Source of the DNA: Sphingobacteriaceae bacterium
Lineage (GTDB): Bacteria > Bacteroidota > Bacteroidia > Sphingobacteriales > Sphingobacteriaceae
Direction of reading: 5' to 3'
DNA: 64,000 nt
Assembly (NCBI GenBank): GCA_029266635.1
Contig: JAQSWM010000005.1
Span: forward strand, 333,255-397,254
Shown: one piece after another, positions 1 to 7,918 of the stretch
How the letters are laid out: each line of letters starts with the position of its first letter
How positions within the stretch are numbered: position 1 is the stretch's first letter
Notes under the pieces: generated by a model
What the model saw: the letters and a program-made list of their open reading frames with translations, nothing else
The model's database searches: none
What the model was told of the DNA's origin: nothing
Position numbers and translations under genes: made by a program

Positions 1-110
1 ACGGAGATCGGTGAATAATTAGTATATAAATGGACAAAGCTCATTTCTTCTACTGAGAGTTCATCAACGTTTTTATTGCTAATGTTACCTGGAGTAATAT
101 TGTATTCCAT
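1..110 (-). CDS. Partial hypothetical protein (N-terminus only)
   Basis: An open reading frame starts at an ATG (cat at 108-110) and runs off the left edge after 36 codons. It begins MEYNITPGNISNKNV and continues with an acidic, polar stretch. The AT-rich leader of about 60 bases separates it from the stop of the pentapeptide-like membrane protein upstream, so it may be the last gene of that operon. I do not recognise the family from this fragment. Confidence 0.5.
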   Translation of the reverse strand, partial: MEYNITPGNISNKNVDELSVEEMSFVHLYTNYSPIS

Positions 111-174
111 TTTTATGATTTTTTTAAAAGTTAGGTTGCTCGGGTAAAAAGGATATAATTGACGGCTTCTCACA

Positions 175-1683
175 TCAACTCTTACCATACTTTCTGAATG
201 CAGCTATAAACTGGTAGATAAGAAAGCCAACAAGAACTTTGTTGAGGTAGTCGACTACTATACTGAGTCCCGTAAGTTCGCACTTGTCAACTAAAAAATC
301 ATTTCTATGAGTAATATCGAGAAAAGCAAAGTAGTAACCAATCAGATTCAAATCAACACAATTTGGGTTGAATATTCTGCCTAATGTCCAGAGATAAAGT
401 ATGTACAGGATAGAACAAACCGTCAGAGTGCCGAAAAATGGCTTTGCAATAGATAGTCCGTGGTTATTAGATAGGCTATTAATCTTCAGTATTATCTTAT
501 CACTCCATGGAAGATTACTGATTTTTAGTAAGGCTTCATTCGAAACCGCCTGCAACTTCTGGGACTCATAGAAATTCCCAGAGGCTTCTAAAAGCTTTCT
601 TAACTGGACGAAAGTTTCGTATCTAACCTTTTGATGGCTTTCATCTATTTTGTCAGGATAATGAATATTTTCAACTGTTTTGAACTTTTCAAATCCTTTA
701 TAATCTTTTGGAAATTCACAAGATGTCATCATGGTCTGTCCAAACTTGTTTCTATAGAATGAAATAACTGAAAAACTATCGAAAGCAACGTTGTCAAACC
801 AAACATGGTCAAGATTTGACTTATGAACTTCAAATTTGCTATTCCCCAATTCAGGTCGAAATGGCTTAATGTCATAGAAGTTTGATGGTAATTGAGTTGA
901 AAAATTTCGTATAAATATATTATCAATTTTAGCACCCTCGATATTGACTTCACCTGATGAATAGCCTGTTATCGACAACGAAGTTAATTTGGCGTTTACA
1001 ATTTTTGTTGAAACATGGTCTATGTCAGCCGAATATTGAAGACTAAGCTTTAACTTAAATGTTTTCTTCTCCTCATCTGTCAGACGATAACCAATTCTAT
1101 CAGCAATTCGAGTCGCATACGGCTTTTTATAGAGTCCCTTTACCTGACTAGTTTCTTCGGTCAAACTAAACACGACAGTTTTACAATCGTAGATGTAAAA
1201 TCCTTGTTCATATGATTTAAAATCATCAATTTCAGCGCTGAGGCTTTTAAGAAGAGATTTCCACCTAACTGGAGATATATTTTCTTCATTATAAGAAACA
1301 ACAGCCTGTTTAAGACCCAAAAGAAACAACGATCTGTGGAGTAAGCAGTTATCGACGTTAACTCGGAGTATATTTCCATTTGCAATCCTCCCGCCTAGGA
1401 TTGAACTATAAAAATAAATAGAGAAGTTCGTTGTAGTAAACGCTTCTATATCTATATTTTTAATGTAACAACCGGTAAAAAAGACGCTGATATCTGGAAA
1501 GTCTATACCTTCCTCGTTCTCAAAACGAATGTTTCCAAACCGGCAATTTGAGAACGAAAAAGTGGTTTGTCCGTCTTGAAAGTGAATTCCCGTAAACTCT
1601 GCTGCCCTGATTACGATAGTTACGTCGAAGGGATAATCCTTGTTCGCGAACTTAGAATATGGTTTTAAGTAAAATCGCTTCAT
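175..1683 (-). CDS. Pentapeptide-like membrane protein
   Basis: 502 residues. The first 330 or so are made of short beta-strand-like segments with alternating aromatic and small residues (for example SNCRFGNIRF near 45-54), resembling a degenerate pentapeptide or right-handed beta helix. A helical stretch follows (about 355-395, QLRKLLEASGNFYESQK). The C-terminus has a hydrophobic segment near 418-437 and another just before the terminal AFRKYGKS, so two membrane passes are likely. From memory, this C-terminal layout recurs in pentapeptide proteins of Bacteroidota; its function is unknown. The gene starts 21 bases after the HIT gene stop, so HNH, HIT and this gene look like one operon. Being the membrane partner of the two soluble enzymes is inference. 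Confidence 0.6.
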   Translation of the reverse strand: MKRFYLKPYSKFANKDYPFDVTIVIRAAEFTGIHFQDGQTTFSFSNCRFGNIRFENEEGIDFPDISVFFTGCYIKNIDIEAFTTTNFSIYFYSSILGGRIANGNILRVNVDNCLLHRSLFLLGLKQAVVSYNEENISPVRWKSLLKSLSAEIDDFKSYEQGFYIYDCKTVVFSLTEETSQVKGLYKKPYATRIADRIGYRLTDEEKKTFKLKLSLQYSADIDHVSTKIVNAKLTSLSITGYSSGEVNIEGAKIDNIFIRNFSTQLPSNFYDIKPFRPELGNSKFEVHKSNLDHVWFDNVAFDSFSVISFYRNKFGQTMMTSCEFPKDYKGFEKFKTVENIHYPDKIDESHQKVRYETFVQLRKLLEASGNFYESQKLQAVSNEALLKISNLPWSDKIILKINSLSNNHGLSIAKPFFGTLTVCSILYILYLWTLGRIFNPNCVDLNLIGYYFAFLDITHRNDFLVDKCELTGLSIVVDYLNKVLVGFLIYQFIAAFRKYGKS

Positions 1684-1704
1684 AAAAAGAGAATAGGACA
1701 GTAT

Positions 1705-2070
1705 CTAATAATATCCCTTCCCTAAGATACAATGCCTTACTCCTCCTCTTGGGTTCTCCATATCGCCTACGTACCTCGGTATAAGATGGCAGTGAAAATG
1801 AAACACAGTCTGACCCGCTGATTCACCACAGTTCATTCCAATATTAAACCCATCTGGCGTATGCTCCTGCATAACTAGTTGTTTTGCAGTGTTGAGACTT
1901 TCAACCAAGCCTTTTTTTTCTTCTTCTGATAGCTCGAAGAAATCTCTTTTCACCTCATTAGATATTATTAAAAGGTGACCTGGAGAAACAGGATAATCAT
2001 CTTTTATAATAAAAAAGAACTTGTCTCTATAGAGAACTCTCTCTTCCGCTATTCCTGTAAAGTCTTTCAT
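1705..2070 (-). CDS. HIT family nucleotide hydrolase/transferase
   Basis: 121 residues, a normal length for a single-domain HIT protein. The histidine triad is visible as HFHCHLIPR with H91, H93 and H95; H93 would be the nucleophile. An upstream Asn-rich stretch (GFNIGMNCGESAG, about 74-86) fits the nucleotide-binding strand and loop. Family members hydrolyse or transfer nucleoside monophosphates from nucleotide conjugates. The ATG follows the HNH stop directly with no gap, which implies translational coupling. The substrate cannot be told from sequence. Its place between a nuclease and a membrane protein in an island suggests a special rather than housekeeping role, which is inference. Confidence 0.85.
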   Translation of the reverse strand: MKDFTGIAEERVLYRDKFFFIIKDDYPVSPGHLLIISNEVKRDFFELSEEEKKGLVESLNTAKQLVMQEHTPDGFNIGMNCGESAGQTVFHFHCHLIPRYVGDMENPRGGVRHCILGKGYY

Positions 2071-3099
2071 TCAAAAATTACCTTCATATTCAAACTTAGG
2101 CTTCCACTGTTGTATTGACTGACTTAAAGCTAAGTTGTATTGCGTTTCTAAAAATCTTCTGCGATTTTCTTTTGTCTTACCCGTCTGGTTTATGATTGTC
2201 TCTGCTAACGGATGTTTGCTTTCAATATAAAACTCATTTCTATTGAACAATCGTTGCAAAAACCGTCTCTCTGGAATTTTCGCCTTCTTATCAAGGTTGA
2301 CTGACCGATCCGCCAACACCAGGTTCCAAACACCATTTATGTTCACACCATGATTTGCATGCGTCAACTTGTTGACATGTGGCAGGAAGTGATCAACATC
2401 GCACACGTCGGAAGTGTTACTATTTATAGATATATCTTTAAAAGAATAGAAGCATTTACCTTTCTGGTATCCGTTCAAACCATCTCGAACAGAAGTAATA
2501 TCAACTCGTCTCATCAAGTTAGTGTTGATGTAGAACATGGACCGATCTTCGTCAACCTTTACTTCTAAGAGGTTAGGATTTATTTGCAAGCTCCACGCAG
2601 TTTCAACCAAATTCCATCGAGCTTCCACCTCTTTGTTGAGATTTCGATACTGAAACAGCTCTTTCATCTTTAAGAGATTATCGGTAACGACAATCTCCTT
2701 TTTGCCTGCTTTAAAGTTCTTTTCATAGAAACTGTTAGGGACTACTCCACCATTCACATTTTGAAAGGCATCGACAACGTTGACAAATCCGTATGTCTCT
2801 GTTAGGCTATAAAGCTGTTCTTGTGAAATAGAGTTGCTTATGAAATCCCTACAAGCTTGTAAGAACTTGCTTGAAGCTGAGCTTCCTTGTTTATCGCTTT
2901 TTTTGAGGTGATCGACGATCGAGTTTGCAAAAGGAATAGCCAACGCTTGGAGCGATATATTGGTTTTCTGCTTCTCAACAAGCTCAAGTAATGATTTGGC
3001 AAACGCAAACTTATAAGTTGCTGAGTTCTTTCCAAAAAGGATTATCGCTCTCCATTGAGATTCCAGGGATGGATCATTGATTTGAAACCTAGTTGCCAT
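2071..3099 (-). CDS. HNH endonuclease-like protein
   Basis: 342 residues. The HNH core lies at about 230-275: DVDHFLPH with D236 and H237, then NGVWNLVLADRSVN with N268 as the middle Asn and a following K-rich turn. This spacing matches HNH proteins of the type D-H-F-x-P ... WNLV ... N-x-x-K. The N-terminal 220 residues are mostly helical and unrecognised and may supply specificity or a partner interface. The cytoplasmic product probably cuts DNA using a divalent metal. It is the first gene of a three-gene operon with the HIT and pentapeptide-like genes. There is no methyltransferase or other modification gene next to it, so a classical restriction system is unlikely. Confidence 0.75.
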   Translation of the reverse strand: MATRFQINDPSLESQWRAIILFGKNSATYKFAFAKSLLELVEKQKTNISLQALAIPFANSIVDHLKKSDKQGSSASSKFLQACRDFISNSISQEQLYSLTETYGFVNVVDAFQNVNGGVVPNSFYEKNFKAGKKEIVVTDNLLKMKELFQYRNLNKEVEARWNLVETAWSLQINPNLLEVKVDEDRSMFYINTNLMRRVDITSVRDGLNGYQKGKCFYSFKDISINSNTSDVCDVDHFLPHVNKLTHANHGVNINGVWNLVLADRSVNLDKKAKIPERRFLQRLFNRNEFYIESKHPLAETIINQTGKTKENRRRFLETQYNLALSQSIQQWKPKFEYEGNF

Positions 3100-3129
3100 T
3101 TGATAACTTCAGCAAGCGCTAAAAAAACT

Positions 3130-3519
3130 TTAATAAATCGGAAGTACTAACCTATCTTCTTCCTTTCCCCATTGTACCTGCCATGTTCTGCCGTTTATCT
3201 GATCAAGGAGAATAAAAGTGTATATATTGATTGTTGGATAAAGGAAAAATCTACCATTCTTCTCTTCTTCTTTATTTACTAGAGCAATGTCAGAAAGAGT
3301 AGTCTCAAACCGAGATTTAGTCTCCATACTCCATTGAACTTGCCACATTTGCCCGTTTCTAGTATTCAGTTTGATGAACATATAGTTGTTTTTTGTAGCA
3401 AATAGCCTGTAGACAACAGTGCTGTCCGTAGAGATATTTTGACTGGGTGCTTCAGGTGTTTGAGCAAAAGCATTAATTGCGGTCAGAGTAATAATCAAAA
3501 AACATATTATTCTTTTCAT
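3130..3519 (-). CDS. Secreted hypothetical protein with duplicated WQVQW motif
   Basis: 129 residues with a clear signal peptide (MKRIICFLIITLTAINAFA, cleavage before Q20), so exported. The mature part holds two related units: NGQMWQVQWSME near 55-66 and NGRTWQVQWGKEE near 109-121, each preceded by a hydrophobic strand (FIKLNTR and FILLDQI). This suggests two copies of a small beta-sheet module. Small secreted proteins with a WQVQWG motif occur in Bacteroidota, but I know of no function. The gene lies 30 bases upstream of the HNH gene start and its own start is 40 bases from a 19-bp repeat shared with the next gene. Confidence 0.6.
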   Translation of the reverse strand: MKRIICFLIITLTAINAFAQTPEAPSQNISTDSTVVYRLFATKNNYMFIKLNTRNGQMWQVQWSMETKSRFETTLSDIALVNKEEEKNGRFFLYPTINIYTFILLDQINGRTWQVQWGKEEDRLVLPIY

Positions 3520-3558
3520 CTTGACTGATTTAACCGTTCATAACTGTACGTTGGGGGC

Positions 3559-3577
3559 TAGACTAATATACTAGAAA
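3559..3577 (-). promoter_or_regulatory. 19-bp repeat, copy 1 (upstream of 3130-3519)
   Basis: On the minus strand this reads TTTCTAGTATATTAGTCTA. The identical 19 bases occur at 4113-4131, upstream of the neighbouring secreted-protein gene. Each copy sits 20-40 bases before a start codon, so it is more likely a shared promoter or operator than a dispersed repeat. Confidence 0.5.
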
Positions 3578-3597
3578 GCTAGAAAATTGCTTAACAA

Positions 3598-4092
3598 CTA
3601 TTTTCTTCTTAATAAGGTTACCGAATCGAATCCTATTAGGTACTCTGTGGTGTATTTTTCTTCATCGTACTTGTGTTGAATCGTAAGTAAATAGGTTTCT
3701 TTCTTGGACCCGGGTGATAAAGTGGCTTTTTCTACTAGATAAAAGGGTCCCACTTTAAAGAGCCTAAAGTCATTTGGAAGGTCGTATGTCCCATTTGAGA
3801 TATAGTAATTGGCGGCGTTATTGCAATAATCTAGTTCGGGATCTGAAGGACCGTTGTAGCAATAAAACACCTTACAATCATAATTATCATTCGTCCTTTT
3901 GGCTAACAGCTCGGCAGAGTTTAGTACTTCCGCAAACTCATAACCCTTCAACTCGGTCTGCTTCATAGATTCAAAGCGGCTTGTTAAACCATTTCCAAAG
4001 TAATTCTTTTTGGGGTTAACACTCTGTGCTTCGGCACAGGAAAAGAAACTTAGGAATGCCACTAGTACGAGCGTTAACTTTTTGGAGTTCAT
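3598..4092 (-). CDS. Secreted hypothetical protein
   Basis: 164 residues. It begins with a signal peptide (MNSKKLTLVLVAFLSFFSC) in which FSCAEAQ could be either a lipoprotein box or an ordinary cleavage site before Q23. The mature part is a mixed alpha/beta domain with aromatic residues and a tyrosine-rich patch (DCKVFYCYNGPSD, about 76-88) containing two cysteines. I do not recognise a family. It shares a 19-bp upstream repeat with the gene at 3130-3519, so the two secreted proteins are probably expressed together. Confidence 0.55.
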   Translation of the reverse strand: MNSKKLTLVLVAFLSFFSCAEAQSVNPKKNYFGNGLTSRFESMKQTELKGYEFAEVLNSAELLAKRTNDNYDCKVFYCYNGPSDPELDYCNNAANYYISNGTYDLPNDFRLFKVGPFYLVEKATLSPGSKKETYLLTIQHKYDEEKYTTEYLIGFDSVTLLRRK

Positions 4093-4112
4093 TTAAAATG
4101 AAGTTGTAAGCT

Positions 4113-4131
4113 TAGACTAATATACTAGAAA
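4113..4131 (-). promoter_or_regulatory. 19-bp repeat, copy 2 (upstream of 3598-4092)
   Basis: Identical to 3559-3577 over 19 bases and in the same orientation relative to the following gene. It lies 21 bases before the start codon at 4092. Confidence 0.5.
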
Positions 4132-4175
4132 CTTAAGAATAATATAACTGCACAGGGGAAGGTGTGTTATAGGAG

Positions 4176-4514
4176 TTAGAATTCTAAGCTTTTGTTGTGC
4201 TTCTCGTCCTTATAGACTGTATGCGTTACAATGATAACTATACAATTCATTAGCCAGATAGCAAAGCAACCTACCGTGATTTCAAACATAAGGATCATAT
4301 CGTTATGTGAAAATCTTATCTTGACGAAGTGATCGTTTAAGTACTTGGTTAAAAAATCTGTAAAAGGAAGTACGATTGCTACTGAAAGGATTGAGTAAGC
4401 AACGATTCCAACCGCCAACTTAAAAGGTCTATATTTTGGTAAGATAAAGTAAGCTATGGAAGAGAGGCTAATAAACAGAAATGCTGAGAACAAGAGTACG
4501 AACACTTGGTTCAT
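4176..4514 (-). CDS. Small integral membrane protein
   Basis: 112 residues with about three hydrophobic segments (near 4-25, 33-52 and 77-98), so a small inner-membrane protein. It ends in a short charged tail (HTVYKDEKHNKSLEF). No family is recognised. It precedes the secreted protein at 3598-4092 and follows the zinc-ribbon membrane protein, with an 18-base gap to the latter, so co-transcription with it is likely. Confidence 0.5.
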   Translation of the reverse strand: MNQVFVLLFSAFLFISLSSIAYFILPKYRPFKLAVGIVAYSILSVAIVLPFTDFLTKYLNDHFVKIRFSHNDMILMFEITVGCFAIWLMNCIVIIVTHTVYKDEKHNKSLEF

Positions 4515-4532
4515 CGGTTCTGATCGTTAATA

Positions 4533-4778
4533 TTATGGTTTATCATCAAGTAATTGACCATACTTGTCCATTTCGGTATTGCAATTATTACAGGTATATC
4601 CACCCCAAAGTGCTTCCCTTTCATTCTTCGGCACCCTAATAAACGGTTGCTTTTCGTTACACTTTGGACAACGTACTCCTTTCAAATGAACTCCCCATTT
4701 CGATTTACCACGGCTTTTTACAATGAAGAAGGCTATTAGTGCTGAGATGATGATCGTGAAAAGCGAAATCTGAGACAT
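4533..4778 (-). CDS. Membrane-anchored zinc-ribbon protein
   Basis: 81 residues. An N-terminal membrane helix (about 5-20) is followed by a basic stretch and then two CxxC knuckles, CPKC and CNNC, 20 residues apart, which would bind one zinc ion. The order is anchor then ribbon. The family is not identified. It sits between two small membrane-protein genes in the same direction. Confidence 0.55.
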   Translation of the reverse strand: MSQISLFTIIISALIAFFIVKSRGKSKWGVHLKGVRCPKCNEKQPFIRVPKNEREALWGGYTCNNCNTEMDKYGQLLDDKP

Positions 4779-4795
4779 AAATTAATTTTTATTGT

Positions 4796-5290
4796 CTATT
4801 GTCCTGCCACAGCCGGGAAGTTAATAAACCACAGCATGGTCATGCCAGCGATACCTCCAGCTAAGCCTAAACACCAAAATATTTTAATTGCTAAAGGCGA
4901 TGTAATGTCTTTGTTAATGCCTGGTCCATGAAAAGTTATCAATCCAGGGTGTTTTGCAAGAAAGTTTGCTCCATTTTTGAGAAAAATCCAGTTACTGCCT
5001 AACAGCCAAAGGAGTATGATTGAAAAATGAAAAACCAAAACCATAGGATTCAAGGATTTTGGATTGGTATAGTCTTCGATACTATTTGTGATGCCGGTTA
5101 AGTCACCTATCGCCATAACGACCCAGGGAAGATTTCCGTAAATCAACCAACCTTTTACAAGTTTGTCGTACCCCCTTTCAAGATCATTGTTAGCTGCAAT
5201 ATATTGTTTAGAGCGCTTCTTGAAAGCGATTCCGTTGTAAATCGTCATCACAGTCAATATTATCCAAGCATGTTTAAAAATAAATTCCAT
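4796..5290 (-). CDS. Hypothetical membrane protein
   Basis: 164 residues from the ATG at 5290 (MEFIFKHAW). An in-frame TTG six codons earlier is possible but less likely. About four hydrophobic segments are visible: near the N-terminus, around GNLPWVVMAIGDLTG, around VLVFHFSIILLWLLG and at the C-terminal LGLAGGIAGMTMLWF. No family recognised. The stop lies 17 bases before the zinc-ribbon gene, so the three membrane-protein genes from 4176 to 5290 form a likely transcription unit. Confidence 0.5.
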   Translation of the reverse strand: MEFIFKHAWIILTVMTIYNGIAFKKRSKQYIAANNDLERGYDKLVKGWLIYGNLPWVVMAIGDLTGITNSIEDYTNPKSLNPMVLVFHFSIILLWLLGSNWIFLKNGANFLAKHPGLITFHGPGINKDITSPLAIKIFWCLGLAGGIAGMTMLWFINFPAVAGQ

Positions 5291-5363
5291 GTTTGCGCTA
5301 TTTTTCAAGTGGTGCGACTAGTAAACTGTAATATATTTTTCATCCATAGCACTTCGATAAGAT

Positions 5364-5549
5364 CTAAATTTCCTTTAACTGAGTCGGGCTTTCGAAACTG
5401 TTGGTGTAATATCTGTTTTGGTTCAGATTTCGTAGTAAGCCAAGTTCAATTTTTTCTTGTTCCCTAGCCGATCTACCTGAAGCATCTAATCGCCTAACCA
5501 CGTTACCTTCTTCAAAGGTTTTAACTTCGATATAGTAGTAGTCGCTCAT
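5364..5549 (-). CDS. Small hypothetical protein
   Basis: 61 residues, hydrophilic, rich in charged residues and tyrosine (MSDYYYIEVKTFEEGNVVRR). It has no signal peptide or membrane segment. Orientation and spacing match its neighbours, but a protein this short without a known homologue is only moderately supported. Confidence 0.35.
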   Translation of the reverse strand: MSDYYYIEVKTFEEGNVVRRLDASGRSAREQEKIELGLLRNLNQNRYYTNSFESPTQLKEI

Positions 5550-5629
5550 TGTCCTTTAAAGATGATGAATTTTTTTTGTAATTAGAAAGAACTGAAGAGT
5601 TGCTGCGATTTTAAAAGAGGCAAAGAAAG

Positions 5630-5656
5630 GAGCATAGCAAAGAAACAACTATGCTC
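5630..5656 (-). terminator. Stem-loop after the 5675-6022 gene
   Basis: GAGCATAG and CTATGCTC pair perfectly over 8 bp around an 11-base loop, 18 bases beyond the stop at 5675. The downstream minus-strand sequence is pyrimidine-rich (CCTTTCTTTG) rather than a strict T-run, so termination may be partial. Confidence 0.5.
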
Positions 5657-5674
5657 TTCTCGAAACGTTACCGT

Positions 5675-6022
5675 TCACGAATTAGGAGAGGTTTCGCTCT
5701 GTAAATACGAGGCTACATCTTTTAAAGTAGGCTTGTCAGCTCCCGAGGTTGAGAAGCCAAGCATGTATTCGTTTCTGAAACTCTTTGACTCAATGTTTAT
5801 CCAACCAGTTGCTCGATGTTCTGAAATAGTTAAGAATAAGGTAGTCAAATGGTGTTCAAAACAAAGCTGGTTAAAGACTTCCCTTATCCCCCCCTTGAAG
5901 TCGTCGCAAAACGTGTTGAACCGAGGTCGGGCACGTTGATAAATACAAACTACGTATTTTCCTGAGGTTGAATTCGTGCTAACGAGATTCCTGTCGTATT
6001 CGAAGATGAGATTGATAGCCAT
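5675..6022 (-). CDS. Hypothetical protein
   Basis: 115 residues, soluble, mixed alpha/beta, beginning MAINLIFEYDRNLVS. It has no signal peptide and no motif I can assign. It is followed by a stem-loop terminator and preceded by a 14-base gap to the next gene upstream (6037-6441), so the two probably share a transcript. Confidence 0.5.
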   Translation of the reverse strand: MAINLIFEYDRNLVSTNSTSGKYVVCIYQRARPRFNTFCDDFKGGIREVFNQLCFEHHLTTLFLTISEHRATGWINIESKSFRNEYMLGFSTSGADKPTLKDVASYLQSETSPNS

Positions 6023-6036
6023 TCTACAACAATTAG

Positions 6037-6441
6037 CTACTGAAATAAGCTTTTACCAATGCTGTGTAAATCCGATTCCCTGGAAGCAATCAACGCATAT
6101 AGAGCTGTATTATAGTGAATGAGATTTTCAAAAATATCTGCGTTCTTCAATATTGCAATTGCACGTTTGATTTCTGTTGTTCCGGCGATCCCATCTGAAT
6201 TTAGTATAGACAGGATTAAATCACACAACAACCGTTTGTTTGCATCGCTCAGGATTCTTAAGGTAGATGCGGCTATCTCCATTCGATAATTCGGTAAACC
6301 ACATTCAAATATTAGCTGAGAATCAATATTGAGTGATCTGATAATAGTGGCTACTTCTTTGTCTTTAAAACCTGCTTGAATTGCAGTGCTTTGATCGGTC
6401 AATATTTTAAAAATGGCTTTCTTTTCTGATGTATTGAACAT
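6037..6441 (-). CDS. Hypothetical all-helical protein
   Basis: 134 residues, predicted almost wholly helical and cytoplasmic. The central stretch SDANKRLLCDLILSILNSDG is loosely reminiscent of TerB-like helical domains, but the acidic metal-binding signature is not convincing, so no family is assigned. It is 9 bases downstream of the secreted protein gene at 6451 and 14 bases upstream of 5675-6022. Confidence 0.5.
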   Translation of the reverse strand: MFNTSEKKAIFKILTDQSTAIQAGFKDKEVATIIRSLNIDSQLIFECGLPNYRMEIAASTLRILSDANKRLLCDLILSILNSDGIAGTTEIKRAIAILKNADIFENLIHYNTALYALIASRESDLHSIGKSLFQ

Positions 6442-6450
6442 GATTATAGG

Positions 6451-6837
6451 TTATAGGTAAATTTTAGCTGATATAAGGTTCAAAGTACTTGCTCCGGCTG
6501 TAGCGACTTGAGCTTCTATTCTTCGACCTGCCTTGAGTGCCAGGATAAGATCAGTTCTTGTCTGTGTGGAGCATAAATCTGGATAAAAGAACACGTTGTA
6601 TTGATCACCTTTGGAGACTTCTATCCTTATAATTGAAGTTGTTTCCGCAGAGACATCGAGTATTCTTCCTTTGATATTTTGAATTCCGGGTTCTAAGAAG
6701 CTTTTTAGATCCTGGGGGTTGGGGAAAAGCTGCTTGGAAGTGAACGTGTAAACTTTCGATTGGACGAAAGCTGAATTAGCATGGGGTTGGACTGTAGCCA
6801 ATGCAAGTAGAATGGCTAAGAATTTTAAAGATTTCAC
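6451..6837 (-). CDS. Secreted hypothetical protein (GTG start)
   Basis: 128 residues starting at GTG (cac at 6835-6837); no in-frame ATG gives a better start. A signal peptide is clear (MKSLKFLAILLALATVQ..., cleavage near residue 22). The mature part looks like a small beta-rich fold (KGRILDVSAETTSIIRIEV, then RRIEAQVATAG), compatible with an OB-like barrel, but no family is assigned. It is the first gene of a run reaching down to 5675, and its upstream region is the structured repeat pair at 6843-7023. Confidence 0.5.
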   Translation of the reverse strand: MKSLKFLAILLALATVQPHANSAFVQSKVYTFTSKQLFPNPQDLKSFLEPGIQNIKGRILDVSAETTSIIRIEVSKGDQYNVFFYPDLCSTQTRTDLILALKAGRRIEAQVATAGASTLNLISAKIYL

Positions 6838-6842
6838 AGATC

Positions 6843-7023
6843 TAAGACCTCTATAGTCCTGTTAGAGGTGGCTAGTAAACACAATAAGCGCAGGACTGAA
6901 CTCATTTGCGCCTTAGAGGTCCTAGGAGACCCGACAACAACAAACAAGTCAGCACCTACGCTTATCGCGCAGATGTTGAACTCATTTGTCCTCGTTGTCG
7001 TGAAATTTCCTAGGTTTCTAAGA
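6843..7023. repeat. Two tandem structured repeat units
   Basis: Unit 1 has an outer stem GACCTCTA (from 6846) with TAGAGGTC (ending 6921) and an inner stem AGTCCTG/CAGGACT. Unit 2 has an outer stem CGACAAC (from 6932) with GTTGTCG (ending 7000). Each unit carries TGAACTCATTTG shortly after a GCGCAG word, and each ends in TCCTAGG. The whole is bracketed by TCTAAGAC at both ends. It lies directly upstream of the start at 6837, so it could be a leader RNA, an operator array or a non-coding RNA locus. The remaining 110 bases up to the next gene are plain AT-rich DNA. Confidence 0.5.
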
Positions 7024-7134
7024 CAAGAACAAAAAGCTTAACGCTTATATCTTAATTTCTAAAGGGTTTGGTTCTATTCTATAATTTCTTTGTTTTAAAC
7101 CAAATGTATTGAATTTCTAAGAAGAAACAAGAGC

Positions 7135-7551
7135 CTACTCGACTCTTGCTATAGCTCCAGGAAACTGCATCTGAACAGCAGTAAATGAATAATCAGTATC
7201 CGGTTCACTAACCTTTTTCTTATAGTAGTACTGTAAATGCTCAGTATCGCTGCAGACGATTGTTAAAAGATCTTCTATGTTCTCTGAGGTATTCTCGAAC
7301 ATCGTGAACTTGAATGCTGTCCTGAGCAGGTTTAGGTAGTCTTTCCTACTTAGCAAGTACTCGGAACTGAGATCAGCATCGATTTCTAAAAGGTAAACAC
7401 CTTTTTTTAAAATAACGGTCACAGTCCCGAATAAACAGACAAATTCAAGTTGAACCTTGGGTTTTAACGCATTCTTGGTGTTGTCGGTGTAGGAGTACCT
7501 TCTAGCTTGAACACTCGGCAGCTTCGAGATTGTAATAAGTACCTCAGCCAT
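7135..7551 (-). CDS. Hypothetical protein
   Basis: 138 residues, no signal peptide, beginning MAEVLITISKLPSVQARRYSY. The middle contains a strand-rich segment (QLEFVCLFGTVTVILKKGVYLLEIDAD is visible at about 34-60) followed by helices with several Leu and Phe residues. I do not recognise it. It stands alone between the structured repeats downstream and a 367-base gap upstream. Confidence 0.45.
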   Translation of the reverse strand: MAEVLITISKLPSVQARRYSYTDNTKNALKPKVQLEFVCLFGTVTVILKKGVYLLEIDADLSSEYLLSRKDYLNLLRTAFKFTMFENTSENIEDLLTIVCSDTEHLQYYYKKKVSEPDTDYSFTAVQMQFPGAIARVE

Positions 7552-7918
7552 GATATTGTAGAAGGCTTTTAAAATTTCTTGGTTTTTAGAGTGGTAGAAT
7601 TTACCAATGGTTTACTGGATGGTGTAAGCGTTTGTGCTTCCATAGTTGAGTTTTTAAGGGTTTAAGAAGTGAGTTGATTAGAAAAAATGCGTAAACCGGA
7701 TTTTTCGTAGGACGGTGTAAGGGGCTGCCAGGAGAAAATTTATTTTTTCAGGCACGATGTATTAAAAAGAGTAGAAGGAAAAATTCGGTTTATCTAATCA
7801 AGAGCGGGAGGGGTTGTCGTTATAGAGGCTGCTCGTGGAGAGCATACGGGGGTACTCTTTTTTGACTTACGTGAAAAAATAAAAAAATATTTTCTCAGTT
7901 AGTCTTGTATCTTTAAAT
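7552..7918. other. Gene-free intergenic region, divergent promoters
   Basis: About 367 bases between two divergently transcribed genes. I see no credible coding frame and no repeat. The last 30 bases carry a TATCTTTA word three bases before the ATG at 7919, similar to the Bacteroidota -7 element TAnnTTTG. If this is the real promoter, the plus-strand mRNA has little or no leader. Confidence 0.35.

Noticed and set aside
1161..1385. Alternative frames inside 175-1683
   Set aside because: Overlapping frames without start signals or domains, inside a gene with a continuous reading frame and operon spacing.
6843..7023. Integron attC sites or a CRISPR array
   Set aside because: No R/L box pattern with GTTRRRY cores, no integron integrase, and only two units without spacer-repeat regularity.
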